A DNA stretch of 64,000 bases, from contig NZ_CP031013.1 of NCBI RefSeq assembly GCF_003711205.1, forward strand, positions 1,116,001 to 1,180,000. Direction: 5' to 3'. Source of the DNA: Polaromonas sp. SP1 (GTDB lineage Bacteria; Pseudomonadota; Gammaproteobacteria; Burkholderiales; Burkholderiaceae_C). Each line of letters begins with the position of its first letter. Position 1 is the stretch's first letter. Below, one piece after another: positions 63,893 to 64,000 of the stretch. The notes under the pieces are model-generated. The model was not told the origin of the DNA, did no database searches, and saw only the letters and a program-made list of their open reading frames with translations. The translations under genes and the position numbers were made by a program.

Positions 63893-64000
63893 TTGGAAGC
63901 CCCTTTCTTCTTGGCCGGGGCTTCCGGCGCATCGGCCTCGGGCCGCGGCGGGATCTGGCCCGTGCCGGGCTTGACGACGATGACGTGCCGCGCGCCCGTC
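63889..64000 (-). CDS. mreC: rod shape-determining protein MreC, C-terminal end
   Basis: The last 36 codons only; the gene runs off the right edge. The peptide ends in HVIVVKPGTGQIPPRPEAD and a lysine-rich tail (PAKKKGASK). It is placed by position upstream of mreD and by the HVIVVKPG end typical of MreC. Confidence 0.8.
   Translation of the reverse strand, partial: TGARHVIVVKPGTGQIPPRPEADAPEAPAKKKGASK

Overview
The window is GC-rich, almost fully coding chromosomal DNA from a betaproteobacterium. The family is most likely Comamonadaceae (Polaromonas/Rhodoferax-like). The clues are the joined str-S10 ribosomal cluster, betaproteobacterial HemJ/HemB, CreBCD, an Mla-like lipid transporter with a fused STAS domain, and two families of short dispersed repeats that I associate with this family. 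The assignment is inferred from sequence character, not from a search.

Region by region. 1-3352: a secreted hypothetical protein, a PAS histidine kinase with its NarL-type regulator, and a CBS-pair protein. 3581-7236: a sigma-54 promoter followed by a nitrate/cyanate ABC importer (SBP, permease, ATPase) and cyanase, an operon for taking up cyanate or nitrate and turning cyanate into ammonia. 7237-10490: a visibly lower-GC accessory island on the minus strand, with a small membrane coiled-coil protein, an AAA ATPase with a C-terminal DNA-binding-like end, and a DUF3800-like protein cut by an in-frame TAG. 10528-16220: CoA-transferase, esterase and thioredoxin-like genes, GrpB, then a tandem glycine riboswitch driving a DadA-type amino-acid dehydrogenase, DUF1737 and DinB. 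16436-21581: a PhnD-like binding protein, DUF4197, a TlpA-like lipoprotein, cytochrome c', cytochrome b561, GNAT and peroxiredoxin.

21741-32152: the str-S10 cluster, all on the minus strand (rpsL, rpsG, fusA, tuf, rpsJ, rplC, rplD, rplW, rplB, rpsS, rplV, rpsC, rplP, rpmC, rpsQ). It has recognisable promoters before rpsL, tuf and rplC and a terminator right after rpsQ, so the spc operon is not attached. 32407-38879: a D,D-carboxypeptidase, hydrolase, [2Fe-2S] ferredoxin, VanZ-like protein, hemJ, a candidate small RNA, and hemB. 38979-46062: corA, DUF2799, DUF72, DUF1003, a minus-strand group of detoxification/aromatic-type enzymes (GST, amidohydrolase, dienelactone hydrolase, DsbA-like isomerase) and an SDR. 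46184-50304: marC-creB-creC facing creD, which carries a consensus CreB direct repeat. 50632-54802: an Mla-like phospholipid transporter operon. 55135-60471: a GMC oxidoreductase, a second PhnD-like protein, a lipoprotein, and an ammonium transporter with NtrC/sigma-54 signals. 61100-64000: mrdA, mreD and the 3' end of mreC (cell elongation).

The most notable items are: the accessory ATPase/DUF3800-like island and its internal stop; the glycine riboswitch in front of dadA; two dispersed repeat families, copies of which have been built into the N-termini of three proteins; a candidate ~115-nt small RNA beside hemB; and nitrogen-control promoters in front of both the cyanate/nitrate operon and the ammonium transporter. 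No tRNA, rRNA, CRISPR array or intact insertion sequence was seen.
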